DNA of 64,000 nucleotides, taken from positions 62,001 to 126,000 of the forward strand of contig NZ_JAAVXB010000010.1 of NCBI RefSeq assembly GCF_012241385.1. Direction: 5' to 3'. The first letter of the stretch is position 1; the number at the start of each line of letters is the position of its first letter. Position numbers and translations under genes: made by a program. Source of the stretch: Solimonas marina. Lineage in GTDB: Bacteria > Pseudomonadota > Gammaproteobacteria > Nevskiales > Nevskiaceae. Below the pieces are notes generated by a model that saw nothing but the letters and a program-made list of their open reading frames with translations, searched no databases and had not been told where the DNA came from. Below are positions 25,743 to 34,628 of the stretch, in pieces.

Positions 25743-28238
25743 CTAGCGCAGATCGGCGCTGACACTGAAGTACAGCGCGCGCGGCGCGCCGAGGAAATAG
25801 GTGCCGTGGTTGTCGTTGTCGATGAATTCGGCCGGTGAGATGTAGCCGACATAACGCTTGTTGAAGAGGTTGTTGACGTGCAACTGCAACTGCACCGCCT
25901 CGACCGACGGCCAGGTCGGCGCGATGGTATAGCCGCCAGCGACATTGACGACGGTATAGGCGTCGACATGCTCGTCGTTGACCGCCGTGCCGTAGCGCAG
26001 ACCGGTGTATTTCGCGTCAGCATCGAACGACCACGGCCCCTTCAGGTAGCGCGCGGTGACCGTCGCCATCAGGTTCGGCGTATCGGGCAAGGTCTTGCCT
26101 TTGACCGTCACCACTTCGTCGGCGCCGGCGTCCTCGTCATAACGCGTGTAGTTGTTGCGGAAGGTCGAGCGATTGAACGACAGCGTGCCGCTGAAATGCA
26201 GCGACGACAGCGGCCGCCAGAACGATGCGAGTTCGGCGCCATAGGTGCGCACGGAGCCGACGTTGCGATAGACCTCGGTGCTGATCTGATAGGGATCAGC
26301 ACGCGTCAATTCGAGAATGCGATTCGCGTAGTCGATGTAGTACAGCGAGGCCGATGCGTTGAAGCGCTCGCCGACCTGGCGAATACCCAGATCGATGTTG
26401 CGCGAGGTCTCCGGCCGCAGTTGCGCGTCATAGGTCACGGAGCCGAGCGCATTGCGTGGCGCGGCGCTGAAATTCTCGGCGTAGTTGGCAAAGACCTCGT
26501 GCGCTGCATCGAGCTTGTAGGTCAGGCCCAGCTGCGGCTGGAACGCATCGTGATCCTTGCGCTGCAGCCTCAGCTCTTGTTGCTGATAGAACGCATCGAT
26601 GTTCGGCGTGCCGTGAAAGCGGCGGTCCACATATAAACCCTTGAAGGCCGCATCGATCGTCAGCCGGCCATCGAACCAGTGACTGCTGTCGCGGGCGAAG
26701 AACTGCAGCACGGTGGTATCGAAATGACGGTCGTAGTACGAGACGATCGGCGCTTGTTCGGTCTCGACGCGGCCGTCGTCGGCGACGTTGTACAAGGGTC
26801 TGGCCTGCGAGAAATTGAAACGTTCGAACCAGCCGCCGAACTGCGCGGTATGCCGCCACCATCGGCGCGTCGCGCGCAGCGTCAGCCCACCACGATCGCC
26901 ACTGAGCAGTTCACGGCGCTCGGTGACGCCACTGCCGTCATAGGGCTCGATATCGTCGCGCCCCGGCACGCCCTGACTCTCCGAAGTTGCATCGTCGTAC
27001 TGCTGCGTCGCCGCCGACGGGGCAACGCCCGCATAACCCCAGCCACGCTTGTGTTCGTAGTACGGCAGCAGACGCAGCTTCCACGCCGGCGCCGGCTGGA
27101 GCTTCAGGTCGACGCTGAACAGCTGGTCGGTACGACTGTTCGTCCAGTAGCCGTAGTACAGCGCGTCGCGCTCCGGATCGCCGCTCAGGTGTTCGGTCAG
27201 ATCGAGGCGCGACGACACATGACCGTCGGCGTCGTACTGCTGCATATCGTGATCGCTGCGATCGCCATAGAGATAGCTGAACACCGCCGAGCCATCGCTG
27301 AAGGTCTGCTTGAGCTTGATGCCGACATGGTCGACGTCCATGTCGGCATAAGGATTGTCGAACTGCACAGCCTTGGTTCGCGATCCACTCAGCAACGCCG
27401 TCGGCCCGCCTTCCCACCAGGCGGGCGTGTCGAGGCTGCCATAGATCCGGTTCAGTTCGTTGCTGCCGACCGTGCCGCTGAGACGCGCCGCCCAGTGCCC
27501 GAGCGGTTCCGCGGACTGATAGCGCACCGAGCCCCCCAGCGCGTGATACGACGGCATCATCACGTCGCTGGAACCTTGCGCGACACGAACCGACGTCAGA
27601 TTTTCGATGTCGAGAAAGCGCTCCGGCGGACTGCCTTCGCGCGCGTCGGCCGTCTCCAGTGGCACCCCGTCCAGCGAGATGCCGAGTTGGTCGCTGCCGA
27701 AGCCACGCATGCGCACCGAGTTGCCGAACTCGTAGAGCCCGAACGGATCGCTGGTCTGCGAATTGACGCCCGGCAGATCATCGAGCAATACCTGCACCGG
27801 CGTGCCCGGCGTCTTGGTGGCAATCTCCGCCGGACGGATCGTGTTCGAGGCGCGTGTATACCCATGGCCGATGATCACGACATCCTCCACCGGCCCGAGC
27901 TGCGCGGTCGTCGCCCCGGAGTTCGATTCCGGCAGGTGCTCGGAGGTCACGGCGCTGGCGGAGACGATCACGACCGTGTCGTCGCCGACCACCTCGTAGC
28001 GCAGGTCCGTGCCCTGCAACAACTGCGACAGCGCCGTCGCCGCGCTGGCCGGGCCACTGACGCCCGCCGAGCGCAGGCCGCCCAGATCGGCGGCGGCCGT
28101 CACCACCTGAATCTGCGTCGCGACCGAGAATGCCGTCAGCGCCGTCGCCAGCGACTGCGGCGCGATTTCGAAGTTCTGCTGCTGATCAAGCTGCGCGAAC
28201 GCCGGCGCCATACAAATCGTGGCCGCGAGCGCGAGCAA
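25743..28238 (-). CDS. TonB-dependent receptor with N-terminal STN signalling domain
   Basis: An outer-membrane receptor of about 830 residues. After a signal peptide (LLALAATICMAPAFAQ) there is an STN domain (FEIAPQSLATALTAFSVATQIQVV to LRYEVVGDDTVVIV), then a plug (TPVQVLLDDLPGVNSQTSDPFGLYEFGNSVRMRGFGSDQLGISLDGVPL) and a long barrel ending YFSVSADLR. STN domains pass ligand occupancy to a FecR-type anti-sigma factor. No ATG or GTG gives a basic n-region in frame: TTG at 28238 is the only conventional choice, so the start is uncertain and a frameshift upstream is possible. It lies just beyond the oxidase/Rid island, on the same strand but after a strong terminator. The substrate is unknown. 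Confidence 0.85.
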   Translation of the reverse strand: MLALAATICMAPAFAQLDQQQNFEIAPQSLATALTAFSVATQIQVVTAAADLGGLRSAGVSGPASAATALSQLLQGTDLRYEVVGDDTVVIVSASAVTSEHLPESNSGATTAQLGPVEDVVIIGHGYTRASNTIRPAEIATKTPGTPVQVLLDDLPGVNSQTSDPFGLYEFGNSVRMRGFGSDQLGISLDGVPLETADAREGSPPERFLDIENLTSVRVAQGSSDVMMPSYHALGGSVRYQSAEPLGHWAARLSGTVGSNELNRIYGSLDTPAWWEGGPTALLSGSRTKAVQFDNPYADMDVDHVGIKLKQTFSDGSAVFSYLYGDRSDHDMQQYDADGHVSSRLDLTEHLSGDPERDALYYGYWTNSRTDQLFSVDLKLQPAPAWKLRLLPYYEHKRGWGYAGVAPSAATQQYDDATSESQGVPGRDDIEPYDGSGVTERRELLSGDRGGLTLRATRRWWRHTAQFGGWFERFNFSQARPLYNVADDGRVETEQAPIVSYYDRHFDTTVLQFFARDSSHWFDGRLTIDAAFKGLYVDRRFHGTPNIDAFYQQQELRLQRKDHDAFQPQLGLTYKLDAAHEVFANYAENFSAAPRNALGSVTYDAQLRPETSRNIDLGIRQVGERFNASASLYYIDYANRILELTRADPYQISTEVYRNVGSVRTYGAELASFWRPLSSLHFSGTLSFNRSTFRNNYTRYDEDAGADEVVTVKGKTLPDTPNLMATVTARYLKGPWSFDADAKYTGLRYGTAVNDEHVDAYTVVNVAGGYTIAPTWPSVEAVQLQLHVNNLFNKRYVGYISPAEFIDNDNHGTYFLGAPRALYFSVSADLR

Positions 28239-28439
28239 GCGGGGCGCTACGGGGCGCCCCGCCTGCCGAGGTCTGCTGCGCTGCGTTCTGTTGCCGATCG
28301 TCGTTGCTCTCGACTAATGACCTCATCCCAGACAAGACTCGCAACGAGTCGCCCGCACCTCGCCAGTGCACAGACCTGTACACCTGCACACCACGCCAAC
28401 ACAGATGCAAAGCGCAGGCCAGCCTGAACGCGGATTCAT

Positions 28440-28467
28440 CAAAAAAAACGCGCCTTTTCAGGCGCGT
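28440..28467 (-). terminator. Rho-independent terminator after the lipoprotein Rid gene
   Basis: On the minus strand ACGCGCC-TGAAAA-GGCGCGT is followed by T8. It ends the oxidase/cytochrome/Rid gene run 45 bases past the last stop codon. Confidence 0.88.
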
Positions 28468-28511
28468 GAATAACCACCGGTAAGCCGGGGACTTGGGAAG
28501 CTGGGGGCGGC

Positions 28512-29072
28512 TTACGGCCGAACGGCAATGACCTCGATCTCGACCAGGGCCGCGGGGCGCGCCAGGGCGGCGACCTGAACGGCCGACCGCGCCGGCAGGT
28601 TCGGCTGCTCCGGCGTGCCGAAGAACTGGGTATAGGCCTTCATCATGCCGGCGAAGTCGAGCTCGTTACCCTTCTCCGGATCAGCCTTCATGAACACCGT
28701 CATCTTGATCACGTCGCCCATCGTCAGGCCCATGTCCTTGAGCGAAGCCTGGATGGTCTTCAGCGCACCATAGGTCTGCGTCTCGGTGTCGCCGTAAGCG
28801 TCCTGCGAATCCTTGGGCTTGGACTCGTCGGCGATCGGCGCCAGCGCGCCGGACAGATAGACGATGGTCTTGCCCGCCGGCACTTCGACAGCCTTGGCGA
28901 TCGGGAACTTGCCGGCCGTGTAGCGGATGACGTCCTTGGATGCTGCCGCCTCGGGCGCAGCAGCCTTGTCGCCCGCGGCCGGGGCCTTGTGGCCACCCGA
29001 GCACGCCGACAACACCAGCGTCAGCCCCAGGATGGCAGTCGATGCCGCGGTCCGGACCCTGTTCATCTTCAC
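28512..29072 (-). CDS. Rid-family (YjgF/RidA) lipoprotein
   Basis: A 186-residue Rid protein with a lipoprotein signal (LTLVLSAC, lipobox Cys at about 24) and an Ala/Lys-rich linker. The chorismate-mutase-like Rid fold follows: VEVPAGKTIVYLSGALAP, then the C-terminal signature NLPARSAVQVAAL-ALVEIEVIAV. Arg162 in PARS corresponds to the imine-binding arginine of RidA. Rid enzymes hydrolyse enamines and imines; typical members are cytosolic and about 130 residues, so a membrane-anchored periplasmic form is unusual. It is the last gene of the island run, 124 bases after the second Rid gene and followed by a strong terminator. Confidence 0.85.
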   Translation of the reverse strand: MKMNRVRTAASTAILGLTLVLSACSGGHKAPAAGDKAAAPEAAASKDVIRYTAGKFPIAKAVEVPAGKTIVYLSGALAPIADESKPKDSQDAYGDTETQTYGALKTIQASLKDMGLTMGDVIKMTVFMKADPEKGNELDFAGMMKAYTQFFGTPEQPNLPARSAVQVAALARPAALVEIEVIAVRP

Positions 29073-29158
29073 GATATCTCTCCCTTCAAAAACACTGTCG
29101 ATAGCGGGCGATCGTGAGCCGCCGCCATCCCCAAAAGAACTGCGTGCTGCTGATCGAT

Positions 29159-29190
29159 GGCCGGTGCCCGCCGCGATGCAGGCACCGGCC
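29159..29190 (-). other. Hairpin between two Rid genes
   Basis: Perfect 10-bp inverted repeat GGCCGGTGCC / GGCACCGGCC with a 12-base loop, just past the stop of the second Rid gene. It has no T-run, so it may stabilise the 3' end of the message rather than terminate it. Confidence 0.55.
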
Positions 29191-29196
29191 CCAAGC

Positions 29197-29724
29197 TCAC
29201 GGACGAACCGCGATGACTTCGATCTCGATCAGGAACTGCGGGGCGGCGAGCGCCGCCACCTGCACCGCCGAGCGCGCCGGCACATTTGGCTGTTCCTTGG
29301 TGCCGAAGAACTTGGTGTACGACTTCATCATGCCGGCAAAGTCGAGCTTGCCACCCTGCTCCGGATCACCTTTGAGGAACACCGTCATCTTGACGACATC
29401 CTTCATGTCCAGGCCCATTTCCTTGAGCGTCGCCTGGATCTTGGTCAGCGTGCTCAGCGTCTGCTGTTCGGTGTTGCCGTACGCGTCCTGCGAATTGTCC
29501 GAAGCCTTTGCGCCTTCGAGCTTCGACGCCAGCTGCCCGGACAGATAGACGACCGACTTGCCCGCCGGCACCTCGACCGCCTTGGCGATCGGGAACGGAA
29601 TGGCATTCGGGCCGGTGTTCGCGTAACGGATGACCTCGCCCGGCTTGGCGTCCGCAGCATGCGCCGCGCTGGCCGACAGTGCCGCAACCGCGATCAGCGC
29701 CGGCGTCAGGAATTTTTTGATCAT
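29197..29724 (-). CDS. Exported Rid-family (YjgF/RidA) protein
   Basis: A 175-residue Rid protein with a cleavable Sec signal peptide (FLTPALIAVAALSASAAHAAD). The mature domain carries FPIAKAVEVPAGKSVVYLSGQL and the C-terminal signature NVPARSAVQVAAL, with Arg151 as the expected imine-contacting residue and the conserved EIEVIAV end. It begins 4 bases after the cytochrome gene stop, so the two are tightly coupled. Expected role: hydrolysis of imines released in the periplasm by the neighbouring amine oxidases to carbonyl plus ammonia. That role is inferred from family chemistry and position. Confidence 0.87.
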   Translation of the reverse strand: MIKKFLTPALIAVAALSASAAHAADAKPGEVIRYANTGPNAIPFPIAKAVEVPAGKSVVYLSGQLASKLEGAKASDNSQDAYGNTEQQTLSTLTKIQATLKEMGLDMKDVVKMTVFLKGDPEQGGKLDFAGMMKSYTKFFGTKEQPNVPARSAVQVAALAAPQFLIEIEVIAVRP

Positions 29725-29728
29725 GTCT

Positions 29729-30163
29729 TCAGTGCCCCTCGTAAGGACCAGTTTTGGGAAGTACCGCCTTCACTTCGGCAGCCGTGACCTTGTCCTTGTA
29801 GTTGTTGCCGAAATGCGTGCGGACGTAGTTCACGACAGCGGCGATTTCGTCGGCGTCGAGCTGACGCGCGAAGCTCGGCATCGCCTTCGAGCCGTTGACG
29901 ACCATCACCATCGGATACTGCTTGGCGGCCAGCTTCGGATTCTTGGCCAGCGCCGGATAGCGGCCGGCGCCTTCGGCACCCATCGCATTCGGCATATGGC
30001 ACTCCTGGCAGGTCGTCGTATAGACCTGCTCGCCCAGCGGCATCTGGCTCGCCGCCTCGGTCGGCTTGTCGGTCATCGACGGGCCGGCGTTGTCGGCCAG
30101 TACCGGCCCAGCCACCGCCATCAGCAGCACGGCCGCGAGCCCTTTCACGTAAGTCTTTTTCAT
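29729..30163 (-). CDS. Exported mono-haem cytochrome c
   Basis: A 144-residue class I cytochrome c with signal peptide (GLAAVLLMAVAGPVLAD), one haem site CQECH (52-56) and the likely axial Met95 in KAMPSFARQL. The C-terminal helix DEIAAVVNYVRTHFGN is typical of small electron carriers. It starts 17 bases after the stop of the first amine-oxidase gene and ends 4 bases before a Rid gene. The position suggests it accepts electrons from the Tat-exported flavoenzyme and passes them to the respiratory chain, as CycN does for NicA2 in nicotine-degrading Pseudomonas (inference). Confidence 0.9.
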   Translation of the reverse strand: MKKTYVKGLAAVLLMAVAGPVLADNAGPSMTDKPTEAASQMPLGEQVYTTTCQECHMPNAMGAEGAGRYPALAKNPKLAAKQYPMVMVVNGSKAMPSFARQLDADEIAAVVNYVRTHFGNNYKDKVTAAEVKAVLPKTGPYEGH

Positions 30164-30180
30164 GATGCTCCTTCGGCCCT

Positions 30181-31782
30181 TCAGGAATTGATGACTTTCT
30201 TGTGCAGGCGCGTGATGGCGTCGATGGCCGACGTCACTGCGCCTTCCTGCCACGCCGGGATGTACGAGGCGTGTTCACCGGCCACCAGGAAGCGGTTGTC
30301 GATCTGGCAAAGGTTGTCGTAGTGCTGCGCGCGCATTTCCTCGGTCCACGAGCCCGCGCAACCCAGCGTCCACGGCACGCGGTGCCAACCGACGGCGACG
30401 CCGTTGTCGAACTCTTCCTTGTACTGCGGGTGAATCATCGAGCCGTATTCGACCGCCTTCTTGACGCGCTCTTCCGGCGCCATCGCCGTGAACTTCATCG
30501 CGTCCGGACCGAAGGTGTAGCCGCCCAGCAGCACGCCCTTGCCGGGCTGGAAGTAATCGGTGTTCGGGTAACCGATCGAACGGATCGGCAAGTCGGTGTA
30601 CGTGATGCCGCCGTAGATGTGCTCGTCCTGCTCCCAGAAGCGGCGCTTGAACTGCAGGCCGACCTTGAACGCCGCCGCGTACGGCACGGCATTGATCGCC
30701 GCCTGCATCTTCGGGTTGACGTTGAGGTCGATCTGGCTGAGCACCGACAGCGGGATCGTGCACAGGCAGTAGTCGGCCGTCACCGTGCGCGGATTGCCGT
30801 CGGTCTTGGGGTCGACGTAGGTGACCTTGACGCCCTTGTTGTCCTGGTGAATCTTGACGACCTTGCTGTTGTACTGGATCAGGTCGGCCAGTTTGCGGCC
30901 GAAAGCCTCACCGATCTTGCCCATGCCGCCGACCGGCTCGAAGATCGTGCTCTGCATCTCCGTGCTCCAGCCCGCCGAGATCGAGCGCCACAGGCCCGAC
31001 TTCAGCAAATCCGACAAGCCGGTGATGTCGGTCGAATAGACCGGACGCGCATCGAGGCCGCCGCCCGGCGGCTTCTGGAAGCCGCGGCGGTTGCTCGACG
31101 CCTCACCCGGCACGTACTTGTAGTTGCGGTCCAGCGCACCGAGATTGCGCAGCGACGCGAGCAGCGCCTGCTCGTCTTCCTTGCTGACCATCTCGTCGAG
31201 CTTGCCCTGCTGCGTCACCTTGGCGAGCAGTTCGGAGACGTGGCCGAGATAGTCCGTCTGGATTTCGCGGAAACGTTGCGGCTTGCCGCCGAACGCCTGG
31301 GTGTTGTGCACGAAAGCGTTGTAGTTGATCTGCACGAACGGCTCGACGCGCACACCGAGGCGGCGCGCGTAGTCGAGGATGCCGTGATGGTTGTACGGCA
31401 GACGCCACGGGCCCGGGTTGATGTACAGGCCCTTGTCGAATTCGCACTTCTGCGTGAAACCGCCCAGCTCGGTGTAGACGTCACCACCGCGGATCGACCA
31501 GTTACGGCCACCGGCGCGGTTGTTGTACTCCAGTACCTTGACCTTGTAGCCGGCGTTGCGCAGCTCCATCGCCGACACCATGCCGGCGATGCCGGCACCG
31601 AGGATCAGCACCGACGCGCCCTTCGGGTCACCTTCCAGCTTGGGCGGGCCGTTGAACGTCGATTCTTCGACCAGGCCCATGCTCGCCATCGCGCGATACG
31701 AAACCGCACTGCCGGCGACCGTACCGATCATCGCCAGCAGATTGCGCCGGCTGATTCCGGTCGGCGCGTTAGATGCACTCAT
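30181..31782 (-). CDS. Tat-exported FAD-dependent amine oxidase, paralogue 1
   Basis: A 533-residue flavin amine oxidase. A twin-arginine motif SRRNLL (11-16) and a hydrophobic stretch mark Tat export. The dinucleotide-binding GAGIAG lies at 62-67, with Glu85 for the ribose and GGR at 91-93 (NNRAGGRNWSIRGGD). The C-terminal flavin-binding block is RFLVAGEHASYIPAWQEGAV. ATG at 31782 follows a GGGAG ribosome-binding site. The family oxidises primary or secondary amines or amino acids to imines. Genes for cytochrome c (17 bases on) and a Rid protein follow. The sequence does not reveal whether O2 or cytochrome c is the acceptor, or what the amine is. Confidence 0.9.
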   Translation of the reverse strand: MSASNAPTGISRRNLLAMIGTVAGSAVSYRAMASMGLVEESTFNGPPKLEGDPKGASVLILGAGIAGMVSAMELRNAGYKVKVLEYNNRAGGRNWSIRGGDVYTELGGFTQKCEFDKGLYINPGPWRLPYNHHGILDYARRLGVRVEPFVQINYNAFVHNTQAFGGKPQRFREIQTDYLGHVSELLAKVTQQGKLDEMVSKEDEQALLASLRNLGALDRNYKYVPGEASSNRRGFQKPPGGGLDARPVYSTDITGLSDLLKSGLWRSISAGWSTEMQSTIFEPVGGMGKIGEAFGRKLADLIQYNSKVVKIHQDNKGVKVTYVDPKTDGNPRTVTADYCLCTIPLSVLSQIDLNVNPKMQAAINAVPYAAAFKVGLQFKRRFWEQDEHIYGGITYTDLPIRSIGYPNTDYFQPGKGVLLGGYTFGPDAMKFTAMAPEERVKKAVEYGSMIHPQYKEEFDNGVAVGWHRVPWTLGCAGSWTEEMRAQHYDNLCQIDNRFLVAGEHASYIPAWQEGAVTSAIDAITRLHKKVINS

Positions 31783-31981
31783 GAATGACTCCCGTTGATT
31801 CGGCTTGAAGGAACCCGCAGGCACTTCGGCTCGCGGTGGTTCGCTACTTGAACGTTTAACCCCGGCTGACTGGAAATATACGACCCCGAGACGCCGATGG
31901 CCCGTGACACTGCGGTCATCCATGATCGCCGCCGGAAAGCCTGTCGCGGGTCTCTCCCAGTCCTGTTCACCGGTCGTTTCA

Positions 31982-33580
31982 TCAGGCGTTGATCACCTTG
32001 TGATGCAGGCGTGTGATGGCATCGATCGCCGACGTCACCGCGCCTTCCTGCCAACCCGGGATGTACGAAGCGTGTTCGCCTGCAACCAGGAAGCGGTGAT
32101 CGATCTGGCACAGGTCGTCGTAATGCTGCGCGCGCAGTTCGTCGGTCCAGGTGCCGAAGCAGCCGAGCGTCCACGGCACGCGATGCCAGCCGACGGCGAC
32201 GCCGTTGTCGAACTCCTGCGGATATTGCGCATGAATCTGCGCGCCGTATTCGACCGCCTTCTTGACGCGCTCCTCCGGCGGCATCGCCGTGAACTTCATC
32301 GCATTGGGTCCGAACATGTAACCACCGAGCAGCACGCCCTTGCCCGGCTGGAAGTAATCGGTGTTCGGGTAACCGATCGAGCCGATCGGCAAATCGGTAT
32401 ACGAAATGCCGCCATAGATGTGTTCGTCCTGCTCCCAGAAGCGGCGCTTGAACTGCAAACCGATCTTGATCGCCGCCGCGTACGGCACAGCATTGATCGC
32501 CGCCTGCATCTTCGGGTTGATGTTGAGGTCGATCTGGCTGAGCACCGACAGCGGGATCGTGCACAGGCAGTAATCGGCCGTCACCGTCCGCGGATTACCA
32601 TCGGTCTTGGGGTCGACGTAAGTCACCTCGACGCCTTTTCTGTTTTGATGAACCTTGACGACCTTGCGCTCGTACTCGATCAGGTCCGCCAGCTCGCGAC
32701 CGAAGGCTTCGCCAATCTTGCCCATGCCGCCGACCGGTTCGAAGATCGTGCTCTGGAACTCGGTGCTCCAGCCCGCGCCGATCGAGCGCCACAATCCAGA
32801 TTTCAGAATCTCGGACAGCCCGGTCAGATCCTTGGAGTAGATCGGGCGCGCATCGAGGCCGCCGCCCGGCGGCTTCTGAAAACCGCGACGATTGCTCGAT
32901 TCGCGGCCCGGAACATAGCGGTAACGACGATCCAGCGCACCGATGCGACGCAACGAGTCCAGCAAGGACGCCTCGTCCTCCTTGCTCACCATCTCATTGA
33001 GCTTGCCCTGCTGCGTCACCTTCGACAGCAACTCGGACACATGCCCGAGATAATCGGTCTGGATCTCGCGATAACGCTGCGGCTTGCCACCGAATGCCTG
33101 CGTGCTGTGCACGTAGGCGTTGAAATTGAGTTGCTGGAACGGTTCGACGCGCACGCCCAGGCGACGCGCGTAATCGAGGATGCCGTGATGGTTGTACGGC
33201 AGACGCCACGGACCCGGGTTGATATACAGGCCCTTGTCGAACTCGCAGTGCTGCGTGGCGCCGCCGAGTTCGGTGTAGACATCGCCACCGCGAATCGACC
33301 AGTTACGGCCACCAGCGCGGCTGTTGTATTCCAGCACCTTGACCTTGTAGCCGGCGTTGCGCAGCTCCATCGCCGCCACCATGCCGGCAATACCGGCACC
33401 GAGAATCAGCACCGACGCCCCCTTCGGGTCACCGTCGAGCTTGGGCGGGCCGTTGAACCGCGATTCCTCGACCAAGCCCATGCTCGCCATCGCGTTATAC
33501 GAAGTCGCGCTGCCTGCCATCGCGCCAATCATCATCAGCAGCTCGCGGCGGCTGATTCCGGTAGATGCTTTATCGCTCAT
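31982..33580 (-). CDS. Tat-exported FAD-dependent amine oxidase, paralogue 2
   Basis: A 532-residue protein that aligns along its whole length with paralogue 1; whole blocks such as NPGPWRLPYNHHGILDYARRLGVRVEPF (shown here by its positions, about 121-148) are shared unchanged. It has Tat motif SRRELL (10-15), GAGIAG, GGR and the C-terminal AGEHASYIPGWQEGAV. A GAGGAAG ribosome-binding site precedes ATG at 33580. It has no cytochrome or Rid gene directly after it: the next gene, 199 bases on, is paralogue 1. It probably arose by tandem duplication and must share partners with its neighbours if it uses them. Confidence 0.9.
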   Translation of the reverse strand: MSDKASTGISRRELLMMIGAMAGSATSYNAMASMGLVEESRFNGPPKLDGDPKGASVLILGAGIAGMVAAMELRNAGYKVKVLEYNSRAGGRNWSIRGGDVYTELGGATQHCEFDKGLYINPGPWRLPYNHHGILDYARRLGVRVEPFQQLNFNAYVHSTQAFGGKPQRYREIQTDYLGHVSELLSKVTQQGKLNEMVSKEDEASLLDSLRRIGALDRRYRYVPGRESSNRRGFQKPPGGGLDARPIYSKDLTGLSEILKSGLWRSIGAGWSTEFQSTIFEPVGGMGKIGEAFGRELADLIEYERKVVKVHQNRKGVEVTYVDPKTDGNPRTVTADYCLCTIPLSVLSQIDLNINPKMQAAINAVPYAAAIKIGLQFKRRFWEQDEHIYGGISYTDLPIGSIGYPNTDYFQPGKGVLLGGYMFGPNAMKFTAMPPEERVKKAVEYGAQIHAQYPQEFDNGVAVGWHRVPWTLGCFGTWTDELRAQHYDDLCQIDHRFLVAGEHASYIPGWQEGAVTSAIDAITRLHHKVINA

Positions 33581-33654
33581 CGGACTTCCTCAATATTCAG
33601 ACATCACGCCGCAAGGGATGCGCCAACACGCAGACACATCATGCCCAACGAAGA

Positions 33655-33675
33655 AGGGGCGCCATCGGCGCCCCT
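33655..33675 (-). terminator. Hairpin after the third Rid gene
   Basis: Nine-bp inverted repeat AGGGGCGCC / GGCGCCCCT with a 3-base loop, 32 bases past the Rid stop; the minus-strand tail is TCTTCGTT. It is a likely weak terminator or attenuator between the upstream trio and paralogue 2. Confidence 0.55.
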
Positions 33676-33707
33676 GCTCCTGACGTCCGGTGCATCCGTC
33701 GCCGGCT

Positions 33708-34214
33708 TTACGGCCGCGCTGCGATGACTTCGATTTCGACCAGCGCCCCCTTACCGGCCAGACCCGCAACCTGGAACGCCGAGCGCGCCGGCACATTCGG
33801 CTGTGCATCGGTGCCGAAGAATTCGCCGAACGCCTTGTTCATGCCGGCCTTGTCGAGCTCACCGCCCTTGTCCGGGTCCCCGACCATGAAGACCGTCGCC
33901 TTGACGACGTCCTTCATGTCGAGACCCAGGCTCTTGAGCTGCTCCTGGATCGCCGTCAACGCACCGCGCGTCTGCGTCTCCATATCGCCGCGCGCGGCGA
34001 CCGTGTCCTTGGGCACGTCCTTGTTGATGATCGGCCCGGTTTTGCCGGACAGAAAAATCAGCGTCTTGTCGCCGGGCACTTCGACCGCCTTGGCGATCAC
34101 GCCACCCTTGCGCTCGCCGCGATAGATCTTGATGCCGCCCTGATCCGCCGCGTATGCCACCGCCGACAGTGCCATCGCGCCGACCAGCGTCGGAGCCCAC
34201 CATTTCTTCATCAT
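33708..34214 (-). CDS. Exported Rid-family (YjgF/RidA) protein
   Basis: A 168-residue Rid protein with Sec signal (WWAPTLVGAMALSAVAYAAD). The Rid signature NVPARSAFQVAGL-ALVEIEVIAA is present with the expected Arg144. It is more diverged than the other two in its first half (IKIYRGERKGGVIAKAVEVPGDKT). One base separates it from the cytochrome gene stop, so the pair is translationally coupled, repeating the oxidase-cytochrome-Rid order seen at 29.2-31.8 kb. Confidence 0.87.
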   Translation of the reverse strand: MMKKWWAPTLVGAMALSAVAYAADQGGIKIYRGERKGGVIAKAVEVPGDKTLIFLSGKTGPIINKDVPKDTVAARGDMETQTRGALTAIQEQLKSLGLDMKDVVKATVFMVGDPDKGGELDKAGMNKAFGEFFGTDAQPNVPARSAFQVAGLAGKGALVEIEVIAARP

Positions 34215-34215
34215 C

Positions 34216-34611
34216 TCAGTGCCTTTCGTAGTCGCTCTTTTGGGGGAGCACCGCCTTCACCTCAGCGGTGGTGAGAACATCCGGATAGTGATTGCCGAAG
34301 TGGGTGCGCACGTAGTTCACCGCCGCTGCGATTTCGTCCGGCGCCAGCATGCGTGCAAAGCTCGGCATCGCGCGTGAACCGTTGACGATCATCATCATCG
34401 GATACTGCTTGGCGGCCAGCTTCGGGTTATTGGCCAGCGCCGGATAACGACCCGCTCCGACGGCCCCCTTTGCGTCCGGCATGTGGCAGCCCTGGCAAAT
34501 CGTCGTGTAGACCTTCTTGCCTTCCGCGGCGTCCGGTTCGGCCGCCATCGCCACAGCACTGGTCGACAACAAGACAGCCGCGACGACACCCTGCATTTTC
34601 ATTTTGTTCAT
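34216..34611 (-). CDS. Exported mono-haem cytochrome c
   Basis: A 131-residue class I cytochrome c, paralogous to the one at 29729-30163. It has signal peptide VVAAVLLSTSAVAMAAE, haem site CQGCH (39-43), probable axial Met82 in RAMPSFARML and the shared end AAAVNYVRTHFGNHY. It starts 17 bases after the stop of amine-oxidase paralogue 3, the same spacing as in the other trio, and is coupled to a Rid gene on its other side. Confidence 0.9.
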   Translation of the reverse strand: MNKMKMQGVVAAVLLSTSAVAMAAEPDAAEGKKVYTTICQGCHMPDAKGAVGAGRYPALANNPKLAAKQYPMMMIVNGSRAMPSFARMLAPDEIAAAVNYVRTHFGNHYPDVLTTAEVKAVLPQKSDYERH

Positions 34612-34628
34612 GCGAGTTCCTTGTCGCT

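Noticed and set aside
25743..28238. STN receptor as a certain ferric-siderophore receptor
   Set aside because: No Fur box, siderophore synthesis or iron-release gene adjoins it; the plug does not clearly match the FhuA/FpvA class, so the substrate was left open.
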